62,779 nucleotides of DNA. Source: Actinomycetes bacterium. GTDB taxonomy: Bacteria; Actinomycetota; Acidimicrobiia; IMCC26256; PALSA-610. The first letter of the stretch is position 1, and each line of letters starts with the position of its first letter. The translations under genes were made by a program, and so were the position numbers. The stretch spans positions 1 through 62,779 of the forward strand of contig JANYBW010000013.1 of assembly GCA_025360585.1 (NCBI GenBank), given 5' to 3'. The notes beneath the pieces were generated by a model. The model was not told the DNA's origin, searched no databases, and saw only the letters and a program-made list of their open reading frames with translations. Positions 23,834-32,615 of this stretch are shown one piece after another.

Positions 23834-25720
23834 TCAGCGGCGGTTGTTGTCCTCGCGTTCGAGTCGGATCGTGGCTTTGTCGCCTTTGATCCGCGTTTTC
23901 TTGAGCGCTTCCACGACGTCGTTCGCGGACCGTTCGGGCACCTCGACCAATGAGAATCGATCGGCGATCTCGATCGCGCCAATCTCCCGACCAGACAATC
24001 CGGATTCATTTGCGATCGCGCCAACCAGATCCTTTGGTCGCACGCCGTTGATGCGCCCAGCGCCGATGAACAAGCGAACCATTCCTTCAGAAGACGGACG
24101 GGGCTTGCGCTCCCGGCCACGATCGTTGGGCGCTTCGCGGTCGAATCCACGGGAACCGCGATCACCTCGCTCGCCGCCCCGATCGCGATCACCACCGCGA
24201 TCGTCGCGGCTAGGGAAGTGAGCATCACCTTTAGCTTTGCGTGGCGTGCCGGCCTCGCTCGTGTTCGAGCGCCAGTCGTCGTTGCTGCGCGACTTGCCCT
24301 TGCCCTGACTCTTGTTCGCTTTGTTCGGACGGCGATCACGGTCATCGCGGGGATCGAAATCGGGGATGTCGTCCTGGTCGGCTTCGGCGCCTCCGCTTTC
24401 GTGCGCGAGTTTGACGGCAGCCAGCGCAACTTCCATCACATCGAACTCATCGCTCAACGCTTCAACAATTGCGCGGAACCGATCGAGTTCACCTTCGACC
24501 AGCATCTCGCGCAACGTTGCTTGGGTCATTGCCATGCGCAGTGTCCGAAGGTCAGCGACGGTAGGAACTTTTTCAAAAGTGATGCGTTGTTTCGTGAGCC
24601 GTTCAATGTTTTTCAACATTCGATGTTCGCGGGGTTCGGCCAACGTGATGGCAATACCTTCGCGACCGGCGCGCCCAACGCGACCGATGCGGTGCACATA
24701 CGACTCGGGTGCGGAAGGGACGTCGTAGTTGATCACGTGCGTGAGCTGATCAACGTCGAGCCCACGAGCCGCGACATCGGTTGCAACCAAGAGCTCCGCA
24801 GTCGCGTTGCGAAGACGGCTCATCACGCGATCGCGTTGATCCTGATTCATGCCTCCGTGCAGCGCTTCCGCGCGATAGCCGCGTCCGTTCAAGGTCTGGG
24901 TGAGCTCATCGACCTCGATGCGAGTTCGGCAAAAAACCAACGTGGCGGCGGGTGATTCGATATCGAGAATGCGTACGAGTGCCGCCGCTTTGTGCGCCCG
25001 AGGGATGATGTACGCACGTTGCTCAACGAGCGGCACGCCGGCTTCATCGCTCGACTGCTTTTCGATCTCGATCTTCATCGGCTTATCAAGATGACGCTTC
25101 GCTACGTTGTTAATCCGCGACGGCATCGTCGCCGAAAACAGGACCGTCTGACGAGTGCTCGGGACGTTTTCGAGAATGGTTTCGATATCTTCAGCGAAAC
25201 CCATGTCGAACATTTCGTCGGCTTCGTCGAGCACGACCATGGTGATCTCGTCGAGGACCAATGTGCCGCGGTTGATGTGATCAATTGCTCGACCCGGCGT
25301 GGCAACCACGACGTCCACGCCGCGTTTCAACGCATGAAGTTGACGGCTGATCGGCTGGCCCCCAAAGACGGGAATAACGCGTGTGCCGAGGTAGCGGCCG
25401 TAACGGTGGACAGCCTCAGAGACCTGCATTGCGAGCTCGCGCGTCGGAACGAGAATAAGCGCGCCGGGCGCGATGCGATCAGCGCCGTCGCTCTTCATGG
25501 CGAGTCGCTGCAACATCGGCAATGCAAACGCGGCCGTCTTTCCCGTGCCCGTCGCGGCTTGTCCGAGCAGGTCGCGGCCGTCGAGGAGGTATCGAATCGA
25601 TTCGGCCTGGATGGGGGTGGGTTCCTCGTAGCCGAGTTCGGTGAGGGAGCGCACCAGCTCGTCGATCAATCCGAGGCTGGCAAAGCCCGACACTGCAGTT
25701 TCAATTTCGGGCTCTTCCAT
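23834..25720 (-). CDS. deaD: DEAD-box ATP-dependent RNA helicase
   Basis: A 628-residue helicase of the DeaD/CsdA type. Motifs in order are Q motif (FASLGL...TPIQ), I AATGTGKT (55-62), Ia PTRELAMQ, II DEADEM, III SATMP, IV LVFCRT, V ATDVAARGLDVD, VI HRIGRVGRAGREG. After the core there is a helical dimerisation-like region. A long basic/Gly/Asp tail (about 440-545, RDDRDRRPNKANKSQGKGKS, RGGDRDRGGERGDRG) follows, then a C-terminal DbpA-type RNA-binding domain (MVRLFIGAGRINGVRPKDLV...IKGDKATIRLE). It unwinds structured RNA in ribosome assembly, mRNA decay and cold adaptation. The gene stands alone. Confidence 0.95.
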   Translation of the reverse strand: MEEPEIETAVSGFASLGLIDELVRSLTELGYEEPTPIQAESIRYLLDGRDLLGQAATGTGKTAAFALPMLQRLAMKSDGADRIAPGALILVPTRELAMQVSEAVHRYGRYLGTRVIPVFGGQPISRQLHALKRGVDVVVATPGRAIDHINRGTLVLDEITMVVLDEADEMFDMGFAEDIETILENVPSTRQTVLFSATMPSRINNVAKRHLDKPMKIEIEKQSSDEAGVPLVEQRAYIIPRAHKAAALVRILDIESPAATLVFCRTRIEVDELTQTLNGRGYRAEALHGGMNQDQRDRVMSRLRNATAELLVATDVAARGLDVDQLTHVINYDVPSAPESYVHRIGRVGRAGREGIAITLAEPREHRMLKNIERLTKQRITFEKVPTVADLRTLRMAMTQATLREMLVEGELDRFRAIVEALSDEFDVMEVALAAVKLAHESGGAEADQDDIPDFDPRDDRDRRPNKANKSQGKGKSRSNDDWRSNTSEAGTPRKAKGDAHFPSRDDRGGDRDRGGERGDRGSRGFDREAPNDRGRERKPRPSSEGMVRLFIGAGRINGVRPKDLVGAIANESGLSGREIGAIEIADRFSLVEVPERSANDVVEALKKTRIKGDKATIRLEREDNNRR

Positions 25721-25824
25721 TGGCCCAGGCTACGGGCCAAGTCGCGGTGACCAAGTAACGCCCATGCGCCGGTCCGGCAGTCCACGATGGCATGGGCGCG
25801 GATTCGTGGTCCTACAGACGGCCG

Positions 25825-26037
25825 TTATGTCGGCGATTTGTTAGACCACAGGGGGACGGCCCCGCTTCGTGGTCCCACGTTCGGTTCGATGACGATTTGG
25901 TCAACGACCCACGACGGAAGGTCGAGTGGTTCGACCTGATGGTCGTAGAGGCTGATGCGCTGTTGCAAACGTGCTGAGGTGCGATACGCCTCGTTCGTTA
26001 GGGTGGAACGGTTCGTGATCGAACGGGTCGTATTCAT
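25825..26037 (-). pseudogene. Truncated class I methyltransferase N-terminus
   Basis: A 70-residue frame with a good ribosome binding site (GGAGG four bases before ATG 26037). NEAYRTSARLQQRISLYDHQ followed by VEPLDLPSWVVDQI resembles the N-terminal lead of SAM-dependent methyltransferases (typical DEAYA...RL.AR..IY..Q). The protein stops before the expected glycine-rich SAM loop (VLDVGCGxG), and the last 20 residues lie in a stretch with imperfect GTGGTC/GACCAC repeats. It looks like a gene cut by a rearrangement. The rest of the 25721-26130 gap holds no other gene I can support. Confidence 0.45.
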
Positions 26038-26130
26038 CGGGCCTCCGCGGCAAGGCAAACAACGCAAGTGTTGCACAGCTCGATCGTGTACGTTGCGCGA
26101 ACGTCGTCTCCACTTTGAAAGGGTTCTGCG

Positions 26131-27057
26131 ATGGCTTTGCCTCACGATCTCATTGAACTAGGAAAACGCGTTTCGAACTGGGGCCGTTGGGGCCTCGATG
26201 ATCGTCGGGGGACGCTCAATCTCATCGACGCGGCGGCCGTTCAACGCGGGCTGGCCGCGGCGAAGCAGGGCAAAGTGTTTTCGCTGGCGATGCCGTTCAA
26301 CGAAGACGGCCCGCAACTCGGTTTCATCGCGGGCCGTGTCAACCCAATACGCACAATGATTCAAATCGACGAATCGATGACCGACGACAAAAGTGATTTC
26401 ACCACGAGCGACGACGCAGTGTCGATGGGAGTGCAAGCGGCGACCCACTGGGACGCACTTGCCCACGTGAGCTACGACGGGCTGTTGTACAACGGTGTGC
26501 CCAGCTCTACCGTCACCGAAGCCGGCAGCGTCGAACTCGGGATCGACAATTACGGGCCGATCGCGACGCGCGGAATCCTGCTCGATGTCGCGCGGGCGCT
26601 GGGTGCCGAACGGCTCGACGACGGCTACGCAATTACCGGCAACGATCTCGATGCAGCTGTGAAGCTCGCGAACGTCAGTGTCCTGCCCGGCGATGTGATT
26701 TGTATTCGCACCGGTTGGATGCACTGGTTACGCATTGGTGAGAAGATGCACTACTCCTACCCAACGCCGGGGCCGTCGACCCAGTCGATCGAGTGGATCC
26801 GCGACCACGACGTTGCCGGTGTTGCTACCGACACGCTCGTCTTTGAGAACTATCCGGTTGACGATCCGCAGGCGCATCTTGCGGTGCACATGATTCACAT
26901 TCGCGATATCGGTTTGGCGCAGGGCCAAAACTGGGCGCTCGATGACCTCGCAGCCGACTGTGCCAACGACGGTCAGTACGAGTTTTTGCTCACCGCCACG
27001 CCAATCCCATTTACGCACGCGGTCGGCGGTCCGGTAGCCCCAACGGCGATCAAATAG
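26131..27057 (+). CDS. Cyclase-family (kynurenine-formamidase-like) metal hydrolase
   Basis: A 308-residue protein of the PF04199 cyclase family. The metal-binding region reads GVQAATHWDALAHVSYDG, close to the family HxGTHxDxPxH pattern with the first part degenerate. Other matches are GPIATRGILLDVARALG and VLPGDVICIRTGWMHWL. Members hydrolyse cyclic amides or formamides, or act as dehydratases; several sit in aromatic or terpenoid degradation clusters. ATG 26131 follows a GAAAGGG-type ribosome binding site. Its 3' end overlaps a convergent truncated FAD oxidoreductase by 8 bp. Confidence 0.82.
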   Translation: MALPHDLIELGKRVSNWGRWGLDDRRGTLNLIDAAAVQRGLAAAKQGKVFSLAMPFNEDGPQLGFIAGRVNPIRTMIQIDESMTDDKSDFTTSDDAVSMGVQAATHWDALAHVSYDGLLYNGVPSSTVTEAGSVELGIDNYGPIATRGILLDVARALGAERLDDGYAITGNDLDAAVKLANVSVLPGDVICIRTGWMHWLRIGEKMHYSYPTPGPSTQSIEWIRDHDVAGVATDTLVFENYPVDDPQAHLAVHMIHIRDIGLAQGQNWALDDLAADCANDGQYEFLLTATPIPFTHAVGGPVAPTAIK

Positions 27058-27250
27058 GGGTATCGGTCCAGTTCAACAGCGCGTGAGCGCCTTGATTGAA
27101 CAAGAAGCCGTTGTTGGTTTCGGTGCGCGCCCGGCCGCCGAGTTCGCTGCGAGCCTCCAAGAGCACCACCTCCGCGCCCGCCGTCGCCGCGGTTGCGGCA
27201 GCGGTGAGTCCGGCCCAGCCGCCGCCGATCACGATGATTCGTTTGGTCAT
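27050..27250 (-). pseudogene. Truncated FAD-dependent amine-oxidase-like protein
   Basis: A 66-residue frame starting at ATG 27250 (KRIIVIGGGWAGLTAAATAA, then EVVLLEARSELGGRARTETN, then NQGAHALLN). This is the FAD-binding Rossmann start of an amine oxidase / phytoene-desaturase-like flavoprotein. It stops after NWTDTPI, where about 400 more residues are expected, and the last codons overlap the convergent cyclase gene. The join therefore marks an old deletion or insertion boundary. Confidence 0.7.
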
Positions 27251-27317
27251 AGTGCCGTCCTTTCCATTGGTTCAATGTACGAGACGAGATAGCGCAGTGA
27301 AGTGTGACGCACCTGGG

Positions 27318-28721
27318 TTAGTAGCCGGGTGCGTGGCGGGGCCAGGCGATGGTTTGTTCCGCGATTCGAGCCAGCCGCAAGCAGACTTCGTCGCGGTACC
27401 GGTCGCCGATGATTTGTAATCCCACGGGCAGGCCGTCGGAATGCACACCCGCGGGCACACTGATCGCGGGCAAGTTGGTCAGGTTCGCGAGCATGGCGTG
27501 GGGGACGGCCATCCCCCCGTGGGTTTCTTTGCCGCACACCACGGTCGGCATTGGGCCTTCGGCGTTGAACGCGGTGATCGAAGCCATGGGCGAAAACAAA
27601 ACATCGATCTCGTCGAAGAGCGCGGCGACAAGCTGTTCGATCGCAAACCGTTTGTTGTAGACGGCCGCGAAGCGCGGCAAGGTTGTGCGCGAAGCGGACG
27701 CCCATCCGGGTGCCACCCGCGGGTCAAGCTCATCGAGGCGTTGTTCCCACAGCGAACGGTCGTTATTGATGAACATGTCGACCGCTTCGATGCGGCCATA
27801 GGTCGGGACCCAATCGTCGAACTCGATCACGGGATGAACCCAAGTGAGCCCGGCCGCGGCCGCGATTGCTTGCGCGGCATCGCGTGCTTTCGCGGCAACT
27901 TCGGGATCGACAATCGCGAAACCGAAATCGGAAGTGAACGCACAGCGCAGACCGCGGACATCCAGTGTTTCGATTGCATTGGAATAGTTGATTCCTGAGC
28001 CCGGTAGGCAAACGCGGTCGCGGCGATCGGGCCCGGCCATGATGTCGAGCAACAAGGAAGTATCCGCGACTGTTGTGGTGACTGAACCCACGACCGCGTT
28101 TTGTGAAAGGCGTGTTTCATTGAAACCAGGAATACGTCCGTAAGTGGTCTTCAACCCGACGAGCCCGGTGAAACCCGCCGGTGTGCGAATCGAACCGCCG
28201 CCATCGCTCGCCGTGCAAAACGGTACGAGCCCCGCGCTCACCGCACTTGTCGAACCGCCGCTCGACCCACCCGGTGTGCGCTCCAAATTCCACGGGCTGC
28301 GCGTGACGCCCAATGCCGGGCTCGCGGTGTAACCCCAGGTTCCGAACTCCGGCGTCGCGGTCTTGCCGATAGGAATCGCACCTGCGGCGAGCAACCGTTC
28401 AACATGAATATCGCTGGTCGTCTTGGCCGGTTGCCCTTTGAACCAGTTGGATCCTTTGGTGGTGGGCATTCCTTCGCAATCTTCGAGATCTTTGACTCCA
28501 AACGGCACGCCAGCCAGCGGCCCGAGTATCGCGCCCTTGGCTCGGGCGGCATCAACCGCGTCGGCCCGGCTTCGGGCGCGCGGCGCGTCGAGATGTACGA
28601 ACGCGTTGAGTTGCGGATTGTGTGCTTCGATTGCTGCGAGGCACTGCTCCACGAGCTCACGTGAGGATCGCTCACCAGAATGGATGGCCTGAACGGCTTC
28701 GGTCACTGAAGGCATGGTCAT
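27318..28721 (-). CDS. Amidase-signature-family amidase
   Basis: A 467-residue amidase. The catalytic Lys is in FGVKDLEDCEGMPTTKGS, and the Ser-cisSer-Lys signature region GGSSGGSTSAVSAGLVPFC is followed by SDGGGSIRTPAGFTGLVGLK. The C-terminal NLTNLPAISVPAGVHSDGLP and GLQIIGDRYRDE are typical of the family. It hydrolyses an amide (aliphatic or aryl), substrate unknown. ATG 28721 or 28715 (MTMPSVTEAVQ) is the likely start; the frame is open to 28898, but that part overlaps the divergent P450 gene and is unlike the family. Confidence 0.9.
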   Translation of the reverse strand: MTMPSVTEAVQAIHSGERSSRELVEQCLAAIEAHNPQLNAFVHLDAPRARSRADAVDAARAKGAILGPLAGVPFGVKDLEDCEGMPTTKGSNWFKGQPAKTTSDIHVERLLAAGAIPIGKTATPEFGTWGYTASPALGVTRSPWNLERTPGGSSGGSTSAVSAGLVPFCTASDGGGSIRTPAGFTGLVGLKTTYGRIPGFNETRLSQNAVVGSVTTTVADTSLLLDIMAGPDRRDRVCLPGSGINYSNAIETLDVRGLRCAFTSDFGFAIVDPEVAAKARDAAQAIAAAAGLTWVHPVIEFDDWVPTYGRIEAVDMFINNDRSLWEQRLDELDPRVAPGWASASRTTLPRFAAVYNKRFAIEQLVAALFDEIDVLFSPMASITAFNAEGPMPTVVCGKETHGGMAVPHAMLANLTNLPAISVPAGVHSDGLPVGLQIIGDRYRDEVCLRLARIAEQTIAWPRHAPGY

Positions 28722-28774
28722 GGCCCCTATGTTGCCAGATTTCTTGGCCCGTAGCGATTGCCTAAGGTGCAGGG

Positions 28775-29962
28775 ATGTCGAACGCACCGTTTTGGGATCC
28801 CTACCTGCCGCAGTTTCAGCAGTCGCCGTATGCAGCTTGGCAACAACTGCGCGATGAAGCGCCCGTATATCACAACGAAAAATACGGCTTTTATGCACTG
28901 AGCCGTTTCGAGGATGTCTTGAACGCTTCGCTCGATACCGAACGCTTTAGCTCGGCGAAGGGCATCACCCTCGACGGTATTCCGATGGAAGCACCAATCC
29001 CCATGATGATTATGCAAGATCCGCCGCAACACGATGTGTTGCGCAAAGTTGTGAATCGGGTGTACACCCCGCGGCGAGTCGCGGAGCTCGAAGATCGAAT
29101 GCGGGAACTGTGTGGCGACTACCTCGATCCGTTCGTGGGCAGTGGCGGCTTCGATTACGTCGAGCAGTTCGGCTCCCGGCTTCCCGTGATGGTGATCTCA
29201 ACGCTGCTGGGTTTTCCCGAAGAAGATCACGATCAACTCCGCGAGTGGAGCGACATGATGTTGCACCGCGAAGAAGGCCGCGAAGGAATGTCGCCCGAAG
29301 TGCTCGAGCTGCTCACGCAAACCTCGATGTATTACCTCTCGATTTTACAAAAGCGCCGCGCCGATCCTCAAGATGATTTCATTACTGCGCTCGCCGAAGC
29401 CGAACTCACCGATCTCGACGGGACAATTCGCAAGCTCGATGATATGGAAATTCTCGGCATGATCGGCTTGATCAGTAACGCGGGCAACGAAACCGTGGCG
29501 CGCATGTTGGGATGGGCCTCGCTGGTGCTGTGCAACTTCGCCGACGAGCGCGAACTGTTGGTGCGAGATCCCTCGTTGATCCCAGTTGCGGTTGAAGAAC
29601 TTTTGCGGTTTGAATCGCCGTCGCCGATCCAAGGTCGCTACGCAACCCGCGACATCGAACTGCACGGTGAGATCATTCCGCAGGGTTCGACCGTTGCATT
29701 ACTCACCGGGTCGGCGGGCCGCGACGAACGTCAATACGCCGATGCCGATCAGTACATCGTGCGGCGTAACGCCGCCCGCCACGTGAGCTTCGGGTACGGC
29801 GCGCACTTCTGTTTGGGTGCCGCACTGGCCCGTCTAGAAGGCCGAGTTGCGCTCGAAGAGACCTTGGCCCGGTTCCCAACCTGGTCGGTCGATCGCAGCG
29901 CGGTCGAGTGGGTCGCAACCAACACGGTGCGTGGTCCGGCCAGCGTGCCGATCAGTTTCTAG
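28775..29962 (+). CDS. Cytochrome P450 (bacterial CYP, class I)
   Basis: A 395-residue soluble P450. The I-helix oxygen-binding segment is LISNAGNETVARM (AGNET where AGxDT is usual). The K-helix ExxR is in VEELLRFES, and the haem loop FGYGAHFCLGAALARLE gives the axial ligand Cys346. SPIQGRYATRDIELHGEIIP and GSAGRDERQY are typical of CYP families acting on terpenoids, steroids and fatty acids in actinobacteria. It needs a ferredoxin and reductase, not found nearby. It is divergent from the amidase and convergent with the SDR at 30028. A second P450 is at 32608. Confidence 0.93.
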   Translation: MSNAPFWDPYLPQFQQSPYAAWQQLRDEAPVYHNEKYGFYALSRFEDVLNASLDTERFSSAKGITLDGIPMEAPIPMMIMQDPPQHDVLRKVVNRVYTPRRVAELEDRMRELCGDYLDPFVGSGGFDYVEQFGSRLPVMVISTLLGFPEEDHDQLREWSDMMLHREEGREGMSPEVLELLTQTSMYYLSILQKRRADPQDDFITALAEAELTDLDGTIRKLDDMEILGMIGLISNAGNETVARMLGWASLVLCNFADERELLVRDPSLIPVAVEELLRFESPSPIQGRYATRDIELHGEIIPQGSTVALLTGSAGRDERQYADADQYIVRRNAARHVSFGYGAHFCLGAALARLEGRVALEETLARFPTWSVDRSAVEWVATNTVRGPASVPISF

Positions 29963-29999
29963 GTCTTGGCGCAGGCGCCCGCCGCCGATGAAGCGCGGC

Positions 30000-30019
30000 C
30001 GCCCGCTGGTCGTCGGGCG
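30000..30019. terminator. Hairpin between convergent P450 and SDR genes
   Basis: CGCCCG CTGGTCGT CGGGCG: 6-bp stem, 8-nt loop, midway in the 65-bp gap between the two stop codons. It could act on either strand; there is no U-tract. Confidence 0.4.
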
Positions 30020-30027
30020 TCTGGCCG

Positions 30028-30777
30028 TTACGACGTTTGGCTGCCGCCGTTGAGGTGCAGGGTTTGGCCGGTCATCCAGGCCGCTTCGTCGCTCGCGAGG
30101 TAGGTGCAGAGCGCGCCCACATCGGCGGCCGAGCCGAGCCGGCGGACCGGAATCGTGCGGGCGATACTGGCCGTCGCGTCGGGTTCGCCACTACCGCCAC
30201 CCATCAACCCGAGCGCGATCGAGTTTGCTGTCACGCCAAACTTTGCGTGCTCGAGCGCGAGGTGACGCATGAACGCGATGCCGCCACCCTTGCCTGCGCC
30301 GTAGCCAGAAACGCCGAGCCCGAGGCCGTGGGTGCCTGCACCCGAGGCGATCGTAATGACTCGGCCAAAACCGCGATCAACCATCCCGTTGATGACGGCA
30401 CGCGAACAGTTCATGATGCCGTACGTATTGACCTCGATGTATTTACGCCAATCTTCGGGCTCACTTTCGCGAAACAATTGCAAGCCCATACCAATCGGCA
30501 CTCCCGCGTTGTTCACCAACACATCAATCGGGCTGTAGGCAGCCTCGATATCGGCAAATGCAGTAACCACGGCGTTGTAGCTGGTGACATCAAAGACGCT
30601 CACCATCGCCCGTCCGCCCGCGGCCGTGATCGTGTCGACGGTCGCTTGTGCGCGTTCTGCGTACAAATCGTTGACGGCCACGGCCGCACCTTGGGCCGCG
30701 AGATCACGAGCAATCCCGGCGCCCATGCCTTGGCCCGCACCAGTCACGACTGCCACTCGTCCTGTGAGATCAAACAT
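30028..30777 (-). CDS. SDR-family oxidoreductase
   Basis: A 249-residue classical SDR. The cofactor loop is TGAGQGMGAGI, and an acidic residue after beta2 (NDLYAER) suggests NAD preference. NNAGVP, Ser in TIASGAGTHG, Tyr/Lys in GYGAGKGG and C-terminal MTGQTLHLNGGSQTS complete the fold. The frame is open to 31017, but ATG 30777 (MFDLTGRVAVVTGAG) is the family start, and the extension reads through an 8-bp tandem repeat. A likely role is a 3-hydroxyacyl or secondary alcohol dehydrogenase step, in keeping with nearby acyl-CoA genes. Confidence 0.87.
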   Translation of the reverse strand: MFDLTGRVAVVTGAGQGMGAGIARDLAAQGAAVAVNDLYAERAQATVDTITAAGGRAMVSVFDVTSYNAVVTAFADIEAAYSPIDVLVNNAGVPIGMGLQLFRESEPEDWRKYIEVNTYGIMNCSRAVINGMVDRGFGRVITIASGAGTHGLGLGVSGYGAGKGGGIAFMRHLALEHAKFGVTANSIALGLMGGGSGEPDATASIARTIPVRRLGSAADVGALCTYLASDEAAWMTGQTLHLNGGSQTS

Positions 30778-30822
30778 GCACGGAACCCTACTGTCGTGGC
30801 GGGTAGCGAAGCGTTGAGGCAA

Positions 30823-30877
30823 GACAGGTCGACAGGTCGACGGGTCGACGGGAGGCGAATCGACAGGTCGACGGGTC
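30823..30877. repeat. 8-bp tandem repeat GAC(A/G)GGTC
   Basis: GACAGGTC GACAGGTC GACGGGTC GACGGGAG, then a short interruption and GACAGGTC GACGGGTC. This low-complexity array lies in the 165-bp divergent spacer between the SDR and the crotonase gene. Confidence 0.8.
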
Positions 30878-30942
30878 GCAGGCGCGGCCCGCAACGACTG
30901 CCGGGATGACCGCGGGATTCGTGAACGCGTAGGGTCTGTGGC

Positions 30943-31725
30943 GTGCGTGATCCCCGAGTTCAATTGACGATCGATGGCCCAATCGCGACCATCACCAACA
31001 AACACGTTGAGAAACACAACGCCTTTGATGATCCCATGGATCTGGCGTTGTTCGATATTCTCGGCGAGCTACAACAGCGCCCCGATATTCGGGCGGTGAT
31101 TTGGCGCGGCGAGGGCAAAAGCTGGTCGTCGGGGCGCGATGTAGGCACGATCGGCAACGGCGATCAAGCGCTCACACATCACGAGTTGATGAGCCGTGGC
31201 CATCGCGGCATTCAACGCATGTTCGAAATCGATGCGCCGATCATCGTCGCGATTCAAGGCTGGGCGATCGGTGGATCATTCCAGCGGGCGTTGCTTTGCG
31301 ATATTCGAATCGCGGCCGACGATGCGCGGTTCATGTTGCCCGAAGTCGGCCACGGCGTGATTCCCGATACTGGCGGAGTCGGCCGACTGTTTCAAATGTG
31401 CGGCCATGGTTTGGTGAGCGACATGGTGCTCACGGGACGCCGGCTGAGCGCCGCGGAAGCATTGCAATACGGGGTGGTGTCGCGCGTGGTTCCCGCTGCC
31501 GATCTCGACGCGACGGCGCGTGAGATGGCCGAAAAGATTGCGGCGTCGCCGAAGGTCACAGTGAAGATGGCCCGCAAGGTCATCCGGCATCTCGCCGAAC
31601 CTGAGATCATTCGTTCCATGAACGACGAAGTCATCTACCAAACGTTCATCAATAAATCCGACGACTACGCCGAATTTCGCACCGCACGCGCGGAAGGTCG
31701 CGAACCCAACTACCACGGAAGCTGA
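30943..31725 (+). CDS. Enoyl-CoA hydratase/isomerase (crotonase) family protein
   Basis: A 260-residue crotonase. Family landmarks are IATITNKHVEKHNAFDDPM, oxyanion-hole segments SWSSGRDVGTI and GWAIGGSFQRALLCDIRIA, and FMLPEVGHGVIPDTGGVGRL. By alignment with rat enoyl-CoA hydratase the first catalytic Glu (144) is Gln here, and the second (164) is kept as Glu in LPEVG. It may therefore be an isomerase or other crotonase reaction rather than a classical hydratase. Start is GTG 30943. It is followed nine bases later by the DECR-like SDR, suggesting joint action on unsaturated acyl-CoAs. Confidence 0.87.
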   Translation: MRDPRVQLTIDGPIATITNKHVEKHNAFDDPMDLALFDILGELQQRPDIRAVIWRGEGKSWSSGRDVGTIGNGDQALTHHELMSRGHRGIQRMFEIDAPIIVAIQGWAIGGSFQRALLCDIRIAADDARFMLPEVGHGVIPDTGGVGRLFQMCGHGLVSDMVLTGRRLSAAEALQYGVVSRVVPAADLDATAREMAEKIAASPKVTVKMARKVIRHLAEPEIIRSMNDEVIYQTFINKSDDYAEFRTARAEGREPNYHGS

Positions 31726-31733
31726 ACTAAAAC

Positions 31734-32615
31734 ATGACGGAATTATTGGGTCTTTCGGAACCGCCCGCCATTGGATCGATGGCGCTACCCGCGGGAACGT
31801 TCGACGGGCAATGTGTTTTCATTACGGGCGGCGGCACCGGGTTAGGTCGTGCAATTGCATCTGAATTTGCGCGCTTGGGTGCCTCGATCGTGATAGCGAG
31901 TCGCAAGCCGGAACATCTCGAACAGGGTGAGGCTGCGATCCGCGAAATTGGCGCGCCGGTCCTCACTGTCGGCTGTGACATTCGCGAACCCGATTCGATC
32001 GCCTCGGCGTTTCAGGCCTCGGTGGATTCGTTTGGCTTGCCGAGTGTCTTGGTGAATAACGCGGCCGCGAACTTTCCGGTTCCGGCTGAAGACATGTCGC
32101 CGAACGCCTGGCGAACAGTTGTCGACATCACGCTCAATGGCACGTACTTTTGTGCGCGCGAATTTGGCCGACGTCACTTAACCGCGGGTACGCCAGGATC
32201 GATCATCAATGTCGGCGCGTCCTACGCGTGGACGGGCGGTCCAGGGTTCGCGCACTCCGCCGCGGCGAAGGCCGGTGTGAAAAACATGGTGGAAACATTG
32301 GCGGTTGAATGGGGACCATACGGCATCCAGGTGAATGGTCTGGTCCCTGGGCTCTTCCCCCACGACGATATGACTGCCGACATCCAGAGCAATCTCGTGC
32401 GCACCAGTGATAAGGACGCGTGCCAGCCTGCGTTGCGAGTGGGCCGTTTGCGCGAACTCGGATGGGCGGCGACGTTCTTGGCTTCGCCCTACGCGCGGTT
32501 TATTTCGGGCCACACGCTCGTTGTTGACGGTGCAAATTGGCAGCGCCGTTCGATGACCAACCCACCCGTAGTGACGATCCGCGAACAGATGGGTAAGGGC
32601 CCGTTCGGTGAGTAG
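31734..32615 (+). CDS. SDR resembling 2,4-dienoyl-CoA reductase
   Basis: A 293-residue SDR. VFITGGGTGLGRAIASEFA binds NADPH (basic SRKPEH after beta2). VNNAAANF, NVGASYAWTGGPGF and AHSAAAKAGVKNM follow. The usual YxxxK Tyr position holds Ser (S-A-A-A-K), as in mitochondrial DECR1, whose SASAKAG segment and following sequence (EWGPYGIQVN) it resembles closely. It probably reduces a 2,4-dienoyl-CoA formed during oxidation of unsaturated chains. It overlaps the downstream P450 by 8 bp and follows the crotonase by 8 bp, so crotonase-SDR-P450-SnoaL form one operon. Confidence 0.85.
   Translation: MTELLGLSEPPAIGSMALPAGTFDGQCVFITGGGTGLGRAIASEFARLGASIVIASRKPEHLEQGEAAIREIGAPVLTVGCDIREPDSIASAFQASVDSFGLPSVLVNNAAANFPVPAEDMSPNAWRTVVDITLNGTYFCAREFGRRHLTAGTPGSIINVGASYAWTGGPGFAHSAAAKAGVKNMVETLAVEWGPYGIQVNGLVPGLFPHDDMTADIQSNLVRTSDKDACQPALRVGRLRELGWAATFLASPYARFISGHTLVVDGANWQRRSMTNPPVVTIREQMGKGPFGE

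Noticed and set aside
23844-24955. Long plus-strand open frames opposite the helicase
   Set aside because: They mirror the DEAD-box gene on the other strand and show no recognisable protein; high-G+C antisense frames are expected.
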